Below, piece after piece: positions 1 to 8,340 of a stretch of DNA of 64,000 bases; within the stretch, counting starts at the first letter, position 1, and the number at the start of each line of letters is the position of its first letter. The position numbers were made by a program, and so were the translations under genes. A model generated the notes under the pieces. It was not told where the DNA came from and did no database searches. It saw nothing but the letters and a program-made list of their open reading frames with translations. Source of the DNA: Alphaproteobacteria bacterium (lineage in GTDB: Bacteria; Myxococcota_A; UBA796; GCA-2862545); the NCBI GenBank assembly GCA_020632925.1, contig JACKER010000019.1, positions 1-64,000 of the forward strand, given 5' to 3'.

Positions 1-19
1 TCCCCTTCGGAGGAGCCTA

Positions 20-634
20 TCAGGGCGTGGCCTTGGGGGCGTTGTCCTTCCAGGTCTCGCGGATCGCCACGTCGGCCTTCTTCAGCGAGGCCCACGCCTT
101 GACGGAGGCGTCGCGGCGCTGCCCGGCGTCCCACAGGCGACGCGCATCGGCGTACATCGTCTTGGACTCCTCGTAGGCAGCCTTGGCCTCGGCGCTGGTC
201 TGGTCGCCGACGAGCTCGGCCACGAGCTGCACGCGACGCGCGTCCACCGCCACCAGCTTCGCGCCGGAGTCCAGCACCGGCTTGGGGATGTCGGACCAAC
301 CCAGGGCCTCGGCCAGCGCCGGCTCGAGCTTGTCGGCCGCTTCGCGGAACTTCATGTACGCCTCGCGGTGCTCCTTCTTCTTCCAGAGCTCCTCGGCCTC
401 GCCACGCAGGGTCTTGGCCTCGTCGTAGGACGCCTTGGCCTCGGCGCTGACGTTGAGCGGGTCCATCGCGTCGAGCGCGGCGATGATGGCGCCCATCATC
501 TGGTTCTCGGCGTTCGCGGACTCCATCAGCACGGACTGGGCCTGCCTCATGTCCTCGGCAGAGGGTGCAGCCACGGCCGGCGTCGTGAGCGCCGGAGCGA
601 CGGCCAGGGCCGCCAGCAGAGCAAAGGTGCGCAT
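20..634 (-). CDS. Secreted alpha-helical protein, unknown function
   Basis: Encodes 204 residues. The start chosen is the ATG at 634, preceded by a strong GGAGGAG ribosome site; an in-frame ATG further upstream would put extra residues before an obvious signal peptide (MRTFALLAALAVAP, cleavage after AVA). The mature part is Lys/Glu/Ala-rich helix with two similar stretches of the form AKASYDEAKTLR...AEELWKKK and AKAAYEESKTMY...ARRLWDAG, so it is probably an internal duplication of TPR-like or coiled helical hairpins in the periplasm. No catalytic motif is visible. It is a single gene with its own leader, downstream of the next operon on the same strand. Confidence 0.75.
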   Translation of the reverse strand: MRTFALLAALAVAPALTTPAVAAPSAEDMRQAQSVLMESANAENQMMGAIIAALDAMDPLNVSAEAKASYDEAKTLRGEAEELWKKKEHREAYMKFREAADKLEPALAEALGWSDIPKPVLDSGAKLVAVDARRVQLVAELVGDQTSAEAKAAYEESKTMYADARRLWDAGQRRDASVKAWASLKKADVAIRETWKDNAPKATP

Positions 635-708
635 GTCTCCTCCAAGTCGACCGAATCGACGGGCACACCATAGATCCTGCGTGCAATGCCGGCACTTACA
701 CGGAGCCT

Positions 709-1410
709 TCACACCGGCCGATCATCCCCGAGCCAACGGCCATCATCGCCGACCAACCACGCCTCCCGCGCTCCGCTGACGAGCTCGATCGCCCGGTCGG
801 GGGTGGCGCGCCACACCGGCTGACCCTCGCCGATCCGCGGCCAGGGCGCGGCCGCGACCTCCACCACCGCCAGATCGACCCCGTTGCAGAGACGCTGTCC
901 CCCGGCCGACGGGGTGCACGATGGCAGGACCGCTACGGTCAGATCGGGGGTCCTGATGGTCAGCGCCACCGCCGGTACCGTCTCGACCGTCCCGAGCTGC
1001 CAGTGGGGCTCTCCGGCGCGGATGGCGTGGGTGGTGATGGCGATGGAACCCACCTCGATCAGCGCGCCCGCCCGCTCCGCGTCGACCTCGACCGGGAAGC
1101 GCCCGGGCCAGAGACGGGACCAGGTGTCGGCGAGCGCCGCACCTCGCTCCTCGCCCCACGGGACGTGCAGCCGCAGCGGACGCTCGGGGTCGCGGTGGGG
1201 CTCGAGCGCCGCCAGCAGACCGAGCAGGCCGGTCGTCGTGCGGATCCGACCGGACGTGAGGATCACGGCCGACAGGTCGCCCAGCGCCTCGCCGAGCTCC
1301 GCCTCGATGCCCGGCGGGACGTCCACGAGCACGGTGGCCGTCGGGTGCCGCACGATGAGCGCGCCCCGGGCCCAGCGCACCTCGGTCTCGCCGCGCGCCA
1401 GGCGGCTCAC
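709..1410 (-). CDS. Metallo-beta-lactamase-fold protein lacking metal ligands
   Basis: 233 residues from a GTG start that overlaps the stop of the preceding hydrolase gene by four bases (GTGA). The strand pattern follows an RNase Z/ULa-G-type MBL fold: VLVDVPPG, then AVILTSGRIRTTTGLLGLL where an active enzyme has the HxHxDH signature, then a late strand VAVLPSCTPS in place of the usual GDT strand. All canonical His/Asp ligands of the first motif are absent, so a hydrolytic role is unlikely and binding or a structural role is inferred. It is the last gene of a seven-gene minus-strand operon. Fold assignment is by eye and moderate. Confidence 0.6.
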   Translation of the reverse strand: MSRLARGETEVRWARGALIVRHPTATVLVDVPPGIEAELGEALGDLSAVILTSGRIRTTTGLLGLLAALEPHRDPERPLRLHVPWGEERGAALADTWSRLWPGRFPVEVDAERAGALIEVGSIAITTHAIRAGEPHWQLGTVETVPAVALTIRTPDLTVAVLPSCTPSAGGQRLCNGVDLAVVEVAAAPWPRIGEGQPVWRATPDRAIELVSGAREAWLVGDDGRWLGDDRPV

Positions 1411-2396
1411 GGCACCACCGACCCGTGCCCCGCGAGCCAGGTCGTCACGAGGGGGAACACGTCGTCGCCGGCGTGGTCGCCCACCCCGAGGTCGAGGTGG
1501 CCGTAGTCGCCGTGGAAGCCGTTCGCGCGCGAGACGACGACGAACGCCTTGTCGTCGGTGCCCACGGCGTCGTAGTAGCTCCACACGCGGTCCGGGTTCG
1601 CCACGCGGTCCGCCCGACCCGCGACGAACAGCATCGGCACGTCGACGTCGCCCAGGCGCTGCCGCCACACGGTGGAGCCGTCGGCCGACCGGAACTCCCC
1701 GTCGCGAGCGTGCGAGAACTGCTGGAGCTCTCCCCGCGACATCGGGCTGACCACCGCGCGGAACATCCGCGCCTCGGCCTTCGGGTCGAGGTTCTCGGGG
1801 TTGTGCAGCAGCTCGTCGACGCGGCTCACGGTGTCACGGCGGGTGATCGCCAGCACCTTCGCCCCGGCGGGGGTCGGCACGAAGCGCAGGCCCCGGGCCG
1901 GGCCCGCCGTGCCGAGCGCGAGGGCGAGCAGCGCGTCCGGGTCGCGGAAGTCGAGCGGCGAGCCCACGACCACCGCGGAGGAAAGCGGCGGATCCGGGTG
2001 GGTCGCGAGGTAGACCGCGAGCACCATCCCGCCCATGCTGTGCCCGACGTAGGAGAGCTCGGCGGCACCGGTGCGTTCGAGCACGAGGTCGAACACCGCC
2101 GGCAGGTCGCCCGTGCCGTAGTCGTCGACGGACCAGTCGGGACGCTGGCGCCGGCCCTCCTCGTCGCGCACCGCGTCGCCGTGCCCGCGCAGGTCGAGGT
2201 TCCAGACGTCGAAGCCCTCGTCCCACAGCGCCTCGACCAGGCTGCGCCCGGGCTCGAGGTCCCAGAACCGGTGGTTGCTGGAGATCCCGTGGCAGAGCAC
2301 GACCGGCGGCGCGCCCTCGCGCGGCGTGTGGTGGAGCGCGGCCTGGTGCCCCTCCCCCACGTCCACCCACACCAGCTCGGCGTCCGGCACGCTCAC
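1407..2396 (-). CDS. Alpha/beta hydrolase (lipase/esterase-like)
   Basis: 329 residues, GTG start coupled by a GTGA overlap to the upstream gene. The N-terminal strand VVLCHGISSNHRFW carries the HG oxyanion motif, followed by DLRGHG, the nucleophile elbow GHSMGG (Ser), the acid strand VPMLFVAGRADRVANP and the catalytic His in YGHLD near the C-terminus. The full Ser-Asp-His triad is therefore visible and the length is typical. There is no signal peptide, so it should be cytoplasmic. Substrate is unknown; position in an operon with an acyltransferase, a second hydrolase and a phasin-like protein suggests an acyl or storage-lipid ester (inference). Confidence 0.85.
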   Translation of the reverse strand: MSVPDAELVWVDVGEGHQAALHHTPREGAPPVVLCHGISSNHRFWDLEPGRSLVEALWDEGFDVWNLDLRGHGDAVRDEEGRRQRPDWSVDDYGTGDLPAVFDLVLERTGAAELSYVGHSMGGMVLAVYLATHPDPPLSSAVVVGSPLDFRDPDALLALALGTAGPARGLRFVPTPAGAKVLAITRRDTVSRVDELLHNPENLDPKAEARMFRAVVSPMSRGELQQFSHARDGEFRSADGSTVWRQRLGDVDVPMLFVAGRADRVANPDRVWSYYDAVGTDDKAFVVVSRANGFHGDYGHLDLGVGDHAGDDVFPLVTTWLAGHGSVVP

Positions 2397-3088
2397 CGTC
2401 CCACCTCCCGCACCGCGCGGACGGCCGCCGCCACCGGAGGCCCCGCGGTCAGCATGCCCGCGTGGTCGAAGTCCCGCCCGTCCAGCCCGCTGATGCCGAT
2501 GCGCTGGATGTCGGCGCCCAGCTCCCGCGCCAGCGGCACGACCACCTCGGGCGGCGCGAGCTCGTCGAGCAGCCCCACGCCCACCCACACCGGCGCCGTC
2601 ACCGCACCCACGGGGATCGGCGGCGACGCCGGTCCCACCCAGCGCCCCAGATCGCGAGCGAGGCCCGCCGGGAAGCAGCCGAGCGGCGGCAGGTCCTCGC
2701 CCAACACCACCCGGCGCACGTCGCGATCCCGCCAGACCAGCGGGCGAGAGAGGTCCACCGAGGCCCCGATCGGCCGTCGCGCCACGAAGTCCGTCGCGGC
2801 CTCGTCCGGCACGTCGAGCACCGGCGCGAGCAGCACCCAACCCGCCACCTCGCCCCGGTCCGCCGCCATCAGCGCGAGCGTGGCGCCCACCCCGTGCGCG
2901 ACGACCACCGGCGGCTCGGGCTGGCTCGCGATGCGCTGCCCCACGACCTCCGCGAGGTGCTCGGCGTCTCCGGAGCACGGGAGCGCGACCACGGTCACCT
3001 CGTGACCGGCGACCAGGAGCGCGTCCTGGAGCGGCGCGTACCCCTGGTGGCCCACGCCCGGCGTCCACACGAGCAGGACCGCGCTCAC
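2393..3088 (-). CDS. Second alpha/beta hydrolase-like protein
   Basis: 231 residues, GTG start inside a GTGA overlap with the anchored protein upstream. It begins MSAVLLVWTPGVGHQGYAPL, has VVVAHGVGATLALMAADRG where the nucleophile elbow should be (GVGAT, so the serine is replaced by Gly or Val) and a C-terminal segment GLDGRDFDHAGM that could supply a His. The fold looks like an alpha/beta hydrolase but the nucleophile is not evident, so it may be a non-catalytic partner of the active hydrolase encoded next. Translationally coupled on both sides. Confidence 0.65.
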   Translation of the reverse strand: MSAVLLVWTPGVGHQGYAPLQDALLVAGHEVTVVALPCSGDAEHLAEVVGQRIASQPEPPVVVAHGVGATLALMAADRGEVAGWVLLAPVLDVPDEAATDFVARRPIGASVDLSRPLVWRDRDVRRVVLGEDLPPLGCFPAGLARDLGRWVGPASPPIPVGAVTAPVWVGVGLLDELAPPEVVVPLARELGADIQRIGISGLDGRDFDHAGMLTAGPPVAAAVRAVREVGR

Positions 3089-3648
3089 GGCGGCGCCGGG
3101 GTCACGGTCAGGGTGCGCTGGAGACGCAGCTCGCCGGGCACGTCCATCGTCGGCCAGTCGGCTTCCCAGACCTTGTCCGCGACGCAGGCCACGACGTCTT
3201 CGGGCACCGCCTCGGAGAGCGAGCGCAGGCCGATGTCCGCGAGCTCGCCGTCGTGGATCACGGCGTCGAACACGAACTCGGTCTCGCGGGGGTTCGTGAG
3301 CGAGTCCACCCAGGGCTCGAGGCACTCGTGGCGGGCGGGCTTGATCGCGTCGTCCACGGCCGTGTTCATCGTGAACTTCAGGTCCCCGTTCAGGTGCACG
3401 GGGTCCTTGCGTTCCCGCACGTCGGGGTGCGCCCGCCCGGCCGGCGCCGGCAGCGGCACCCGCACGGCGCGCGGCGCGGCGCGCACGGGCTCGATCCGCG
3501 CGCTCGGCGCTGCGGACGCGGGCTCCGGCGGCTCGGGGGTCTCGCTGGAGCCGGCGATCACCAGCCCCATGACCACCAGCACCGCCAGCGACACCAGCCC
3601 GACCGCGACCAGGACGATGCGCCCCTGGCGAGCCTCGGCGTCGCTCAC
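3085..3648 (-). CDS. Membrane-anchored periplasmic protein with AgmX/TonB-like C-terminal domain
   Basis: 187 residues with one N-terminal membrane segment (about residues 11-33, VLVAVGLVSLAVLVVMGLV), then a Pro/Ala-rich linker (residues 36-75) and a compact C-terminal domain with two cysteines (HECLEPWV and VVACVADKV) separated by a beta hairpin. This layout resembles the C-terminal domain seen in myxobacterial AgmX/PglI-like proteins and TonB-like linkers. ATGA overlap with the upstream phasin-like gene, GTGA overlap with the downstream hydrolase. Function unknown. Confidence 0.65.
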   Translation of the reverse strand: MSDAEARQGRIVLVAVGLVSLAVLVVMGLVIAGSSETPEPPEPASAAPSARIEPVRAAPRAVRVPLPAPAGRAHPDVRERKDPVHLNGDLKFTMNTAVDDAIKPARHECLEPWVDSLTNPRETEFVFDAVIHDGELADIGLRSLSEAVPEDVVACVADKVWEADWPTMDVPGELRLQRTLTVTPAPP

Positions 3649-4286
3649 GGCTCCTCCTCGCCCTCGTCGCCCTCCTCCTCCGTGGTCGCGCGCCGAGCCT
3701 GGCCCCGCAGCGACGCGACCATGCTGCCGGCGAGATCGGACAGCCCGCGTCCGACCTCCTCGAAGGTCTTCTCTACGTCCGGGGCGCGCTTCGCGAGGTC
3801 CTGCCCGAGCTCCTCCGCGGCCGTCCGCACGCGCTTCGCACCGTCCGCCGCCTGCTCGCCCAGCCGATCCAGGCGCTCCTCGGTGCGGGTCACCCGCTCC
3901 TCGTCCTTCACGCCGAACAGCCGCTGCGCGCCCTCGATCAGGTTCCGCCGCGCCTCCCGCTGGCGCTCGGGGTCCGTCGCGATGGCGCCGGGGCTCACCC
4001 CGCCGGGCCAGCGGGAGAGATCCGGGGGCTCGGCCGTGGGAGCGGCGCCGATCAGGTCCCGCCAGGCGTCGCGGATCCGCGCCACGCCTCGCTCCCAGCC
4101 GGCGTCCACGTGCGCCTTGGCCGCGTCCTGGTCCACCTCGTGCGGCGCGAGCGCCTCCTCGTCGAGGCGGTCGGTCGTCCCCTGGAGCGTGTGCAGCACG
4201 AGCTCGCCGGCCGGTACCACCACGTCCGGCGGCACCAGGAAGAACCGGGCTCGATCGGCGGTGAAGTACAGGCGGGCGCGGCTCAC
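3645..4286 (-). CDS. Phasin-like amphipathic helical protein, unknown function
   Basis: 213 residues, GTG start in a GTGA overlap with the lipoprotein gene. A short beta-rich N-terminus (ARLYFTADRARFFLVPPD) is followed by long amphipathic helices with Arg/Glu heptads (about residues 60-195, for example RTEERLDRLGEQAADGAKR) and an acidic tail of Glu residues. There is no signal peptide or membrane span. Such helices coat lipid or polyester granules in phasins and apolipoproteins; with two hydrolases in the same operon a granule-surface role is possible, but nothing in the sequence proves it. Confidence 0.6.
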   Translation of the reverse strand: MSRARLYFTADRARFFLVPPDVVVPAGELVLHTLQGTTDRLDEEALAPHEVDQDAAKAHVDAGWERGVARIRDAWRDLIGAAPTAEPPDLSRWPGGVSPGAIATDPERQREARRNLIEGAQRLFGVKDEERVTRTEERLDRLGEQAADGAKRVRTAAEELGQDLAKRAPDVEKTFEEVGRGLSDLAGSMVASLRGQARRATTEEEGDEGEEEP

Positions 4287-4660
4287 AGCAGGATCGTCCC
4301 GAGCGTGCAGGGGTTCCCGCAGAAGTCGCCCCCGATCTGCCAGTCCGCCGAGTAGGTCTTGGGCAACCCCTCCTCGAGCTGGACGGTGACCTCGACGCCG
4401 AACGACCCGAACTGCTCGAGCGTCACCTGGCCCGTGCCGCAGGTGATGGTGACACCGTCGATCACGTACTGCCCGGTCTGCTCCCAGGGGCAGGTCAGGT
4501 CGAGGTCGAGCCCGAGCTCGTCGGAGACGTGTAGGTCGAACGCGGGGCGCGGGTCGGCGAGCTCCAGCACCATCGACGACTCGCACGTGATGGAGCCGTC
4601 GTCGCAGGGGTGGGTCTGGCCGCCGTCACACCCCAGCAACAGGGGCAGGATCGAGAACAT
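4283..4660 (-). CDS. Small lipoprotein, Cys-rich
   Basis: 125 residues starting at the ATG at 4660 behind GGAGGAGC. The signal is very short, MFSILPLLLGC, with Cys 11 as the predicted lipidation site. The mature part is acidic and carries several further Cys residues (CDDGSITC, LTCPWE, ITCGTG, FCGNPC), suggesting a disulfide-bonded beta domain in the cell envelope. Its stop overlaps the next gene (GTGA). Second gene of the operon, 20 bp after the GNAT-like gene. No family recognised. Confidence 0.7.
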   Translation of the reverse strand: MFSILPLLLGCDGGQTHPCDDGSITCESSMVLELADPRPAFDLHVSDELGLDLDLTCPWEQTGQYVIDGVTITCGTGQVTLEQFGSFGVEVTVQLEEGLPKTYSADWQIGGDFCGNPCTLGTILL

Positions 4661-4680
4661 CGCTCCTCCGTCCTGACCGC

Positions 4681-5850
4681 TTACCCCTCCGCGGGGGCGG
4701 CTGCAGGCTCCTCGGGCTTCGGCGGCACCTCGCCGATGATCTTCTCGTACGAGCGGTACGTCGCGCGGATGCGGCCGCCGAGCTTCTCGAGGGCGCCCCG
4801 CATGCGGTGGTTGTCGTCGACGATGAGCGACGCCTCCACCCCGCGGATGGTGCCGCGGCGCTTCGCCTCGTCCCAGGTCCGGACGTACAGCGGCGCGCCC
4901 AGCGGCAGGTGCTGGTACTTCTTCTTCACGCCCAGCACGAGCACCCGCAGCCGGTCGATGTAGTTGTTCCGGTTGAGGAAGTGCATCCACCCGAACGGGA
5001 AGATGCGCCCATTCATGTGGGCCGCGACCTGGTTGTAGTCGGGCAGCGTGATCGCGGCAGCGGCGACCTCGTCGCCCATGTACCCGAAGAACGCGAGCTT
5101 CGGGTCGAGCACGGCCTTGAGCCCCCGCGCCTTCTCCATGAACTCCTCGCGTTCCATGTACACGTGACCCCAGTTGTGCTCCCAGGCGTCGTTGTACAGC
5201 TCCCAGAACATCTCGCACTGTTCCCAGAACCTGCCAGGATCGAGCTCCTTGATCGTGAACTCCGGGTTCCGCTGCACGAAGCGGTCGGAGATGGCCTTCA
5301 TCGTCTTCGGGATCGGGCCGAAGCCCATCCAGTAGGCGTACCAGTCGCGGGCCTTCACCATCCCGAGCTTCTTCTCGTAGATCTCCGGGTAGTACCAGCT
5401 GTTGTGCGGGTTGCCGATGCAGGGGATGTCGTCGAAGGGATCGACCCGCAGCCCGAACTCGTGGTTGATGTTGAAGTTGAACGGGCCGCGGATCGTGTGG
5501 ATGCCTCGCTCCTTGAACCAGGTGGTGGCGGCCTCGAGCAGGGCGTTGGCCACGTCGGCGTCCTCGACGAACTCGAAGAACCCGAAGAAGCCCACGCCGG
5601 GGTCGTGCTCCTGGGTGTACCGGTCGATCGTGGCCGACATCGTGCCCACCGCCACGCCGTCCTTGTAGGCGATGAAGGGCTGGATGGTCGCGACCTTGAA
5701 GTAGGGGTTCTTCCCCGGATCGAGGAAGCGGAGCTGCTCGGACAGCAGGGGCGGGACCCAGCACGGATCCCCCTCGTACACCCGCCACCAGGTGTCCACG
5801 AACGCTCGCGCGTCCTCCGGAAAGCGGACCTGCCGGACCTCGATCGCCAT
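4681..5850 (-). CDS. GNAT-fold N-acyltransferase-like protein (YghO-like)
   Basis: 389 residues starting MAIEVRQVRFPEDARAFVDTWW. The N-terminal region (WVPPLLSEQLRFLDPGKNPYF) and central blocks (GPFNFNINHEFGLRVDPFDD, then WYYPEIYEKKLGM) match the conserved blocks of the large GNAT-like family that contains E. coli YghO. A second acetyltransferase-like half near residues 290-370 ends with ASLIVDDNHRMRGALEKLGGR, resembling the acyl-CoA-binding turn of GNATs. Lead gene of the operon; its start lies about 50 bp from a CRP-type operator shared with the divergent hydroxylase. Substrate unknown; acyl transfer to a lipid or amino acid is inferred. Confidence 0.75.
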   Translation of the reverse strand: MAIEVRQVRFPEDARAFVDTWWRVYEGDPCWVPPLLSEQLRFLDPGKNPYFKVATIQPFIAYKDGVAVGTMSATIDRYTQEHDPGVGFFGFFEFVEDADVANALLEAATTWFKERGIHTIRGPFNFNINHEFGLRVDPFDDIPCIGNPHNSWYYPEIYEKKLGMVKARDWYAYWMGFGPIPKTMKAISDRFVQRNPEFTIKELDPGRFWEQCEMFWELYNDAWEHNWGHVYMEREEFMEKARGLKAVLDPKLAFFGYMGDEVAAAAITLPDYNQVAAHMNGRIFPFGWMHFLNRNNYIDRLRVLVLGVKKKYQHLPLGAPLYVRTWDEAKRRGTIRGVEASLIVDDNHRMRGALEKLGGRIRATYRSYEKIIGEVPPKPEEPAAAPAEG

Positions 5851-5897
5851 CGCTCCCCCGACCGGGCCGCTTACCCGTCGAGCCGCGTGTGGTCCAA

Positions 5898-5917
5898 CGT
5901 GTGAGCTGGATCACACG
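5898..5917. promoter_or_regulatory. CRP/FNR-family operator, perfect inverted repeat
   Basis: The site CGTGTGAGCTGGATCACACG is a perfect 7-6-7 inverted repeat that contains the exact CRP core TGTGA-6-TCACA. It sits in the 151-bp space between the divergent acyltransferase operon (start 5850) and the hydroxylase gene (start 6002), so a cyclic-nucleotide-type regulator could control either or both. The match to the consensus is directly visible; binding and the identity of the regulator are inferred, since no crp-like gene is in the window. Confidence 0.7.
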
Positions 5918-6001
5918 ATCCTGAAAACGACTTGTTGGTCAGTTTGGGATCGGACGAGGATGAGGAAGTGGACCTGGGCGGGGTCCTCATGGGGGTCGGC
6001 G

Positions 6002-6898
6002 ATGCGCACGGCGATGGCGTGGGCGCTGTACCCGGTGCTGCTCTTCGGGAGCATCGGCGCGGCGTGGTGGTGGATGAGCGTGGGGTGGCGCCCCAGCGCG
6101 GCGGTCATGGTCCTGATCACGGCGGCGTCGATCCCGCTGCTCCTGGCGCAGCAGGTGATCCCCGCGCGCCCGGACTGGCGCGGCAAGCCGAAGGACTTCT
6201 CCATCGATCTGCTCCACATGGCGATCACCGGGCTCGCGACCGAGGGCTGGCGCATGCTGACGCTCGGCCTGCTCTACGAGGGGGCGGGGGCGTTCTCCCA
6301 GCGCTTCGGCATCGGTCTGTGGCCCACGAGCTGGCCCGTGATCGCGCAGTTCGTGCTGGCCGTGCTCGTCGGTGAGTTCCTGGCCTACTGGATGCACCGC
6401 TCCTTCCACCGGATCCCCGTGCTGTGGCGCCTGCACGCCGTCCACCACAGCAGCGAGCGGATGTACGTCTTCGCCGCCGCCCGCAACCACCCGATGAACG
6501 CGGTGCTGATGCACTCCTGCCACGTGCTGCCGCTGGCGGCGCTCGGCGTGCCGGTCGAGATCCTGGCGCTCTCCGGGGTGTTCACCGGCGTCCACGGCCT
6601 GCTCCAGCACTGCAACGTCGACCTGCGCCACGGCTGGTTCAACCTCCTGTTCGCGACGGCCGACCTCCACCGCTGGCACCACAGCGGCGTGCGCGCCGAG
6701 TCGGACACGAACTTCGGGAACAACCTGATCCTGTGGGACCGCGTGTTCGGCACGGTCCACCTGCCGGGCGGGATGCCGAAGGCGGTGGGGCTCGGCGACG
6801 ACGGCGGCCTGCCCGAGAACTACCTCGTGCACCTGGCGGCCCCGTTCTTCCTGTACCGGCTGCTGCGCCCGGCGCCCGCGACCTCCGCACCCGAGTAG
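6002..6898 (+). CDS. Fatty acid hydroxylase / sterol desaturase superfamily membrane enzyme
   Basis: 298 residues from the ATG at 6002, which has a G-rich ribosome site; an in-frame ATG at 5960 is possible. Three histidine boxes of the di-iron family are present in order: HRSFH, HAVHHS and, near the C-terminus, HRWHHS, with an extra HCNVDLRH between. Several hydrophobic segments (residues 5-25, 32-50, 110-125, 170-195) make it an integral membrane oxidase that hydroxylates or desaturates a lipid using O2. Divergent from the acyltransferase operon over a CRP-type site. A second copy of this domain is fused to a TonB receptor at 59.2 kb. Confidence 0.9.
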   Translation: MRTAMAWALYPVLLFGSIGAAWWWMSVGWRPSAAVMVLITAASIPLLLAQQVIPARPDWRGKPKDFSIDLLHMAITGLATEGWRMLTLGLLYEGAGAFSQRFGIGLWPTSWPVIAQFVLAVLVGEFLAYWMHRSFHRIPVLWRLHAVHHSSERMYVFAAARNHPMNAVLMHSCHVLPLAALGVPVEILALSGVFTGVHGLLQHCNVDLRHGWFNLLFATADLHRWHHSGVRAESDTNFGNNLILWDRVFGTVHLPGGMPKAVGLGDDGGLPENYLVHLAAPFFLYRLLRPAPATSAPE

Positions 6899-6919
6899 GA
6901 TGGCGGCGCAGGAGGTCTC

Positions 6920-7465
6920 GTGTGGTGGCTGTGGGCCTGCGCCGGTCGGGTCGCGCTGCAGGGGGAGACGGGCGCCACCGTCCCCGTGGACGACACGACG
7001 CCCGAGGTCCTGAGCACCACGGCCTGCGACGCCTGCGGCGGGGACTGTCTGCTCGAGGAGCTCTCGTACGCCGTGAGCTACCACACGGTCGTCCCCATCG
7101 ACTACGCGGACACGCCACCCGCCGGCGGCCCGCACCACCCGTGCTGGACGACCTTCGGGGTGCACACCGACGCCGTCGAGGACGAGCACTGGGTGCACAA
7201 CCTGGAGCACGGCGGGGTCGCGCTGCTGCACGGGTGCTCGGGCTGCGACGCCGACGTGGCCTCGCTCGAAGGCGTGGCGACGAGCTCCCCGTTCGGCCTC
7301 GCCCTCCCCTACCCCGACATGGAGCAGCCGTTCACGGCGGTCTCCTGGGGCTGGCGGCTCACGCTCGGGTGCTGGGACGAGGAGGCGGTCGCCACGTTCC
7401 TTGCCGAACACGAGAACCGGGCGCCCGAATCGGTCCTCGCGGATCCCGGCGCCAACTGCATGTGA
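6920..7465 (+). CDS. DUF3105-family lipoprotein
   Basis: 181 residues from a GTG at 6920 behind GGAGG. An in-frame TAG at 6896 with no other start codon before 6920 fixes the start, which leaves an unusually short lipoprotein signal, MWWLWAC, with Cys 7. The DUF3105 signature is clear: VVPIDYADTPPAGGPHHPCW, then GVHTD and WVHNLEHGGVALLH with conserved His residues. Seven or more cysteines suggest disulfides or metal binding in the envelope. Members of this family are uncharacterised; the conserved His residues hint at metal coordination. A -10-like TAGGAT at 6896 overlaps the end of the preceding gene. Confidence 0.85.
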   Translation: MWWLWACAGRVALQGETGATVPVDDTTPEVLSTTACDACGGDCLLEELSYAVSYHTVVPIDYADTPPAGGPHHPCWTTFGVHTDAVEDEHWVHNLEHGGVALLHGCSGCDADVASLEGVATSSPFGLALPYPDMEQPFTAVSWGWRLTLGCWDEEAVATFLAEHENRAPESVLADPGANCM

Positions 7466-7569
7466 CGACAGGTTGGCCGACCGCAACGGTCAGAGGCATT
7501 CCCGGGAGCACACACGTGGCCACGTGGTGGGAGTGGCCGCACACCGCGTCCACGCGAACGAGGTGTCCG

Positions 7570-8295
7570 ATGAGCGCGCTCCTGATGGCTTCCGCCTTCC
7601 TGTCCTCCCCGGCCCAGGCCCAGGCCCTGTCGTGCGGCGCCGTGGTCACGACGGACGTCCTGCTCACGCAGGACCTCGTCGGATGCACGGGTGACGGGCT
7701 GGTCGTCGGTGCCGACGGGATCACCGTCGACCTCGGCGGGCACACGATCTCGGGGACGCGGGGCCGTCGGACCGCGGGGATTCGATTGGACGGGGTGGAT
7801 CGGGTCCACGTGCAGGGCGGGACGATCGCCAGCTTCGACCTCGGTATCTATGTGAACGCCTCCACGAACGTGACCGTCGACACGATGGTCGTGCAGTCGC
7901 AGCGGACCGACGGCGTCCAGGTCTTCAACAGCCAGCGCTTCCTGCTGCGGGACTCCGACGTGACGAGCAGCGGGCGGTCGGGCGTCGTGCTCCAGCAGAG
8001 CATCGCCGCGGTGGCGCGCACGAACGCCACGAACAACCGGGCCGAGGGCTTCTACTCCCTGGGCGGGCGCGTGTTCTACCTGGCGGACGTGGCGTCGGGC
8101 AACGCGTACGGCTTCAACGTCCAGCCATACCCGGGCGTGGCCGGTGCGACCGCCTGGTTCCGTGACAGCGCCGCCGTCGACAACCTCGACTACGGCTACC
8201 ATTTCGCCGCGGTCACGGTCACGGACGCAGGCGGAAACAGCGCCGCCAACAACGGGACGGCCTGCGGGCCCGGTATCTGCCCGCTCACGCTGTGA
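7570..8295 (+). CDS. Secreted right-handed parallel beta-helix protein
   Basis: 241 residues from the ATG at 7570 (GAGGTGTCCG ribosome site). A signal peptide ending AQAQA is followed by repeats typical of pectate-lyase-like parallel beta-helices: GITVDLGGHTISG, GIRLDGVDRVHVQGGTI, GIYVNASTNVTVDTMVV, GVQVFNSQRFLLRDSDV and GVVLQQSIAAVARTN. About eight rungs are present and the N-terminal VDLGGHTISG motif is common in NosD/periplasmic copper-binding-type helices. Probably secreted carbohydrate-binding or degrading protein; no catalytic residues could be assigned. Confidence 0.8.
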   Translation: MSALLMASAFLSSPAQAQALSCGAVVTTDVLLTQDLVGCTGDGLVVGADGITVDLGGHTISGTRGRRTAGIRLDGVDRVHVQGGTIASFDLGIYVNASTNVTVDTMVVQSQRTDGVQVFNSQRFLLRDSDVTSSGRSGVVLQQSIAAVARTNATNNRAEGFYSLGGRVFYLADVASGNAYGFNVQPYPGVAGATAWFRDSAAVDNLDYGYHFAAVTVTDAGGNSAANNGTACGPGICPLTL

Positions 8296-8340
8296 CGATG
8301 TAGGCACGAACCCTGGCCGAACCCGTTCGATCGGACGTGA

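Noticed and set aside
5898..5917. Rho-independent terminator
   Set aside because: The perfect inverted repeat has no T-run and lies between divergent starts, so an operator is more likely.
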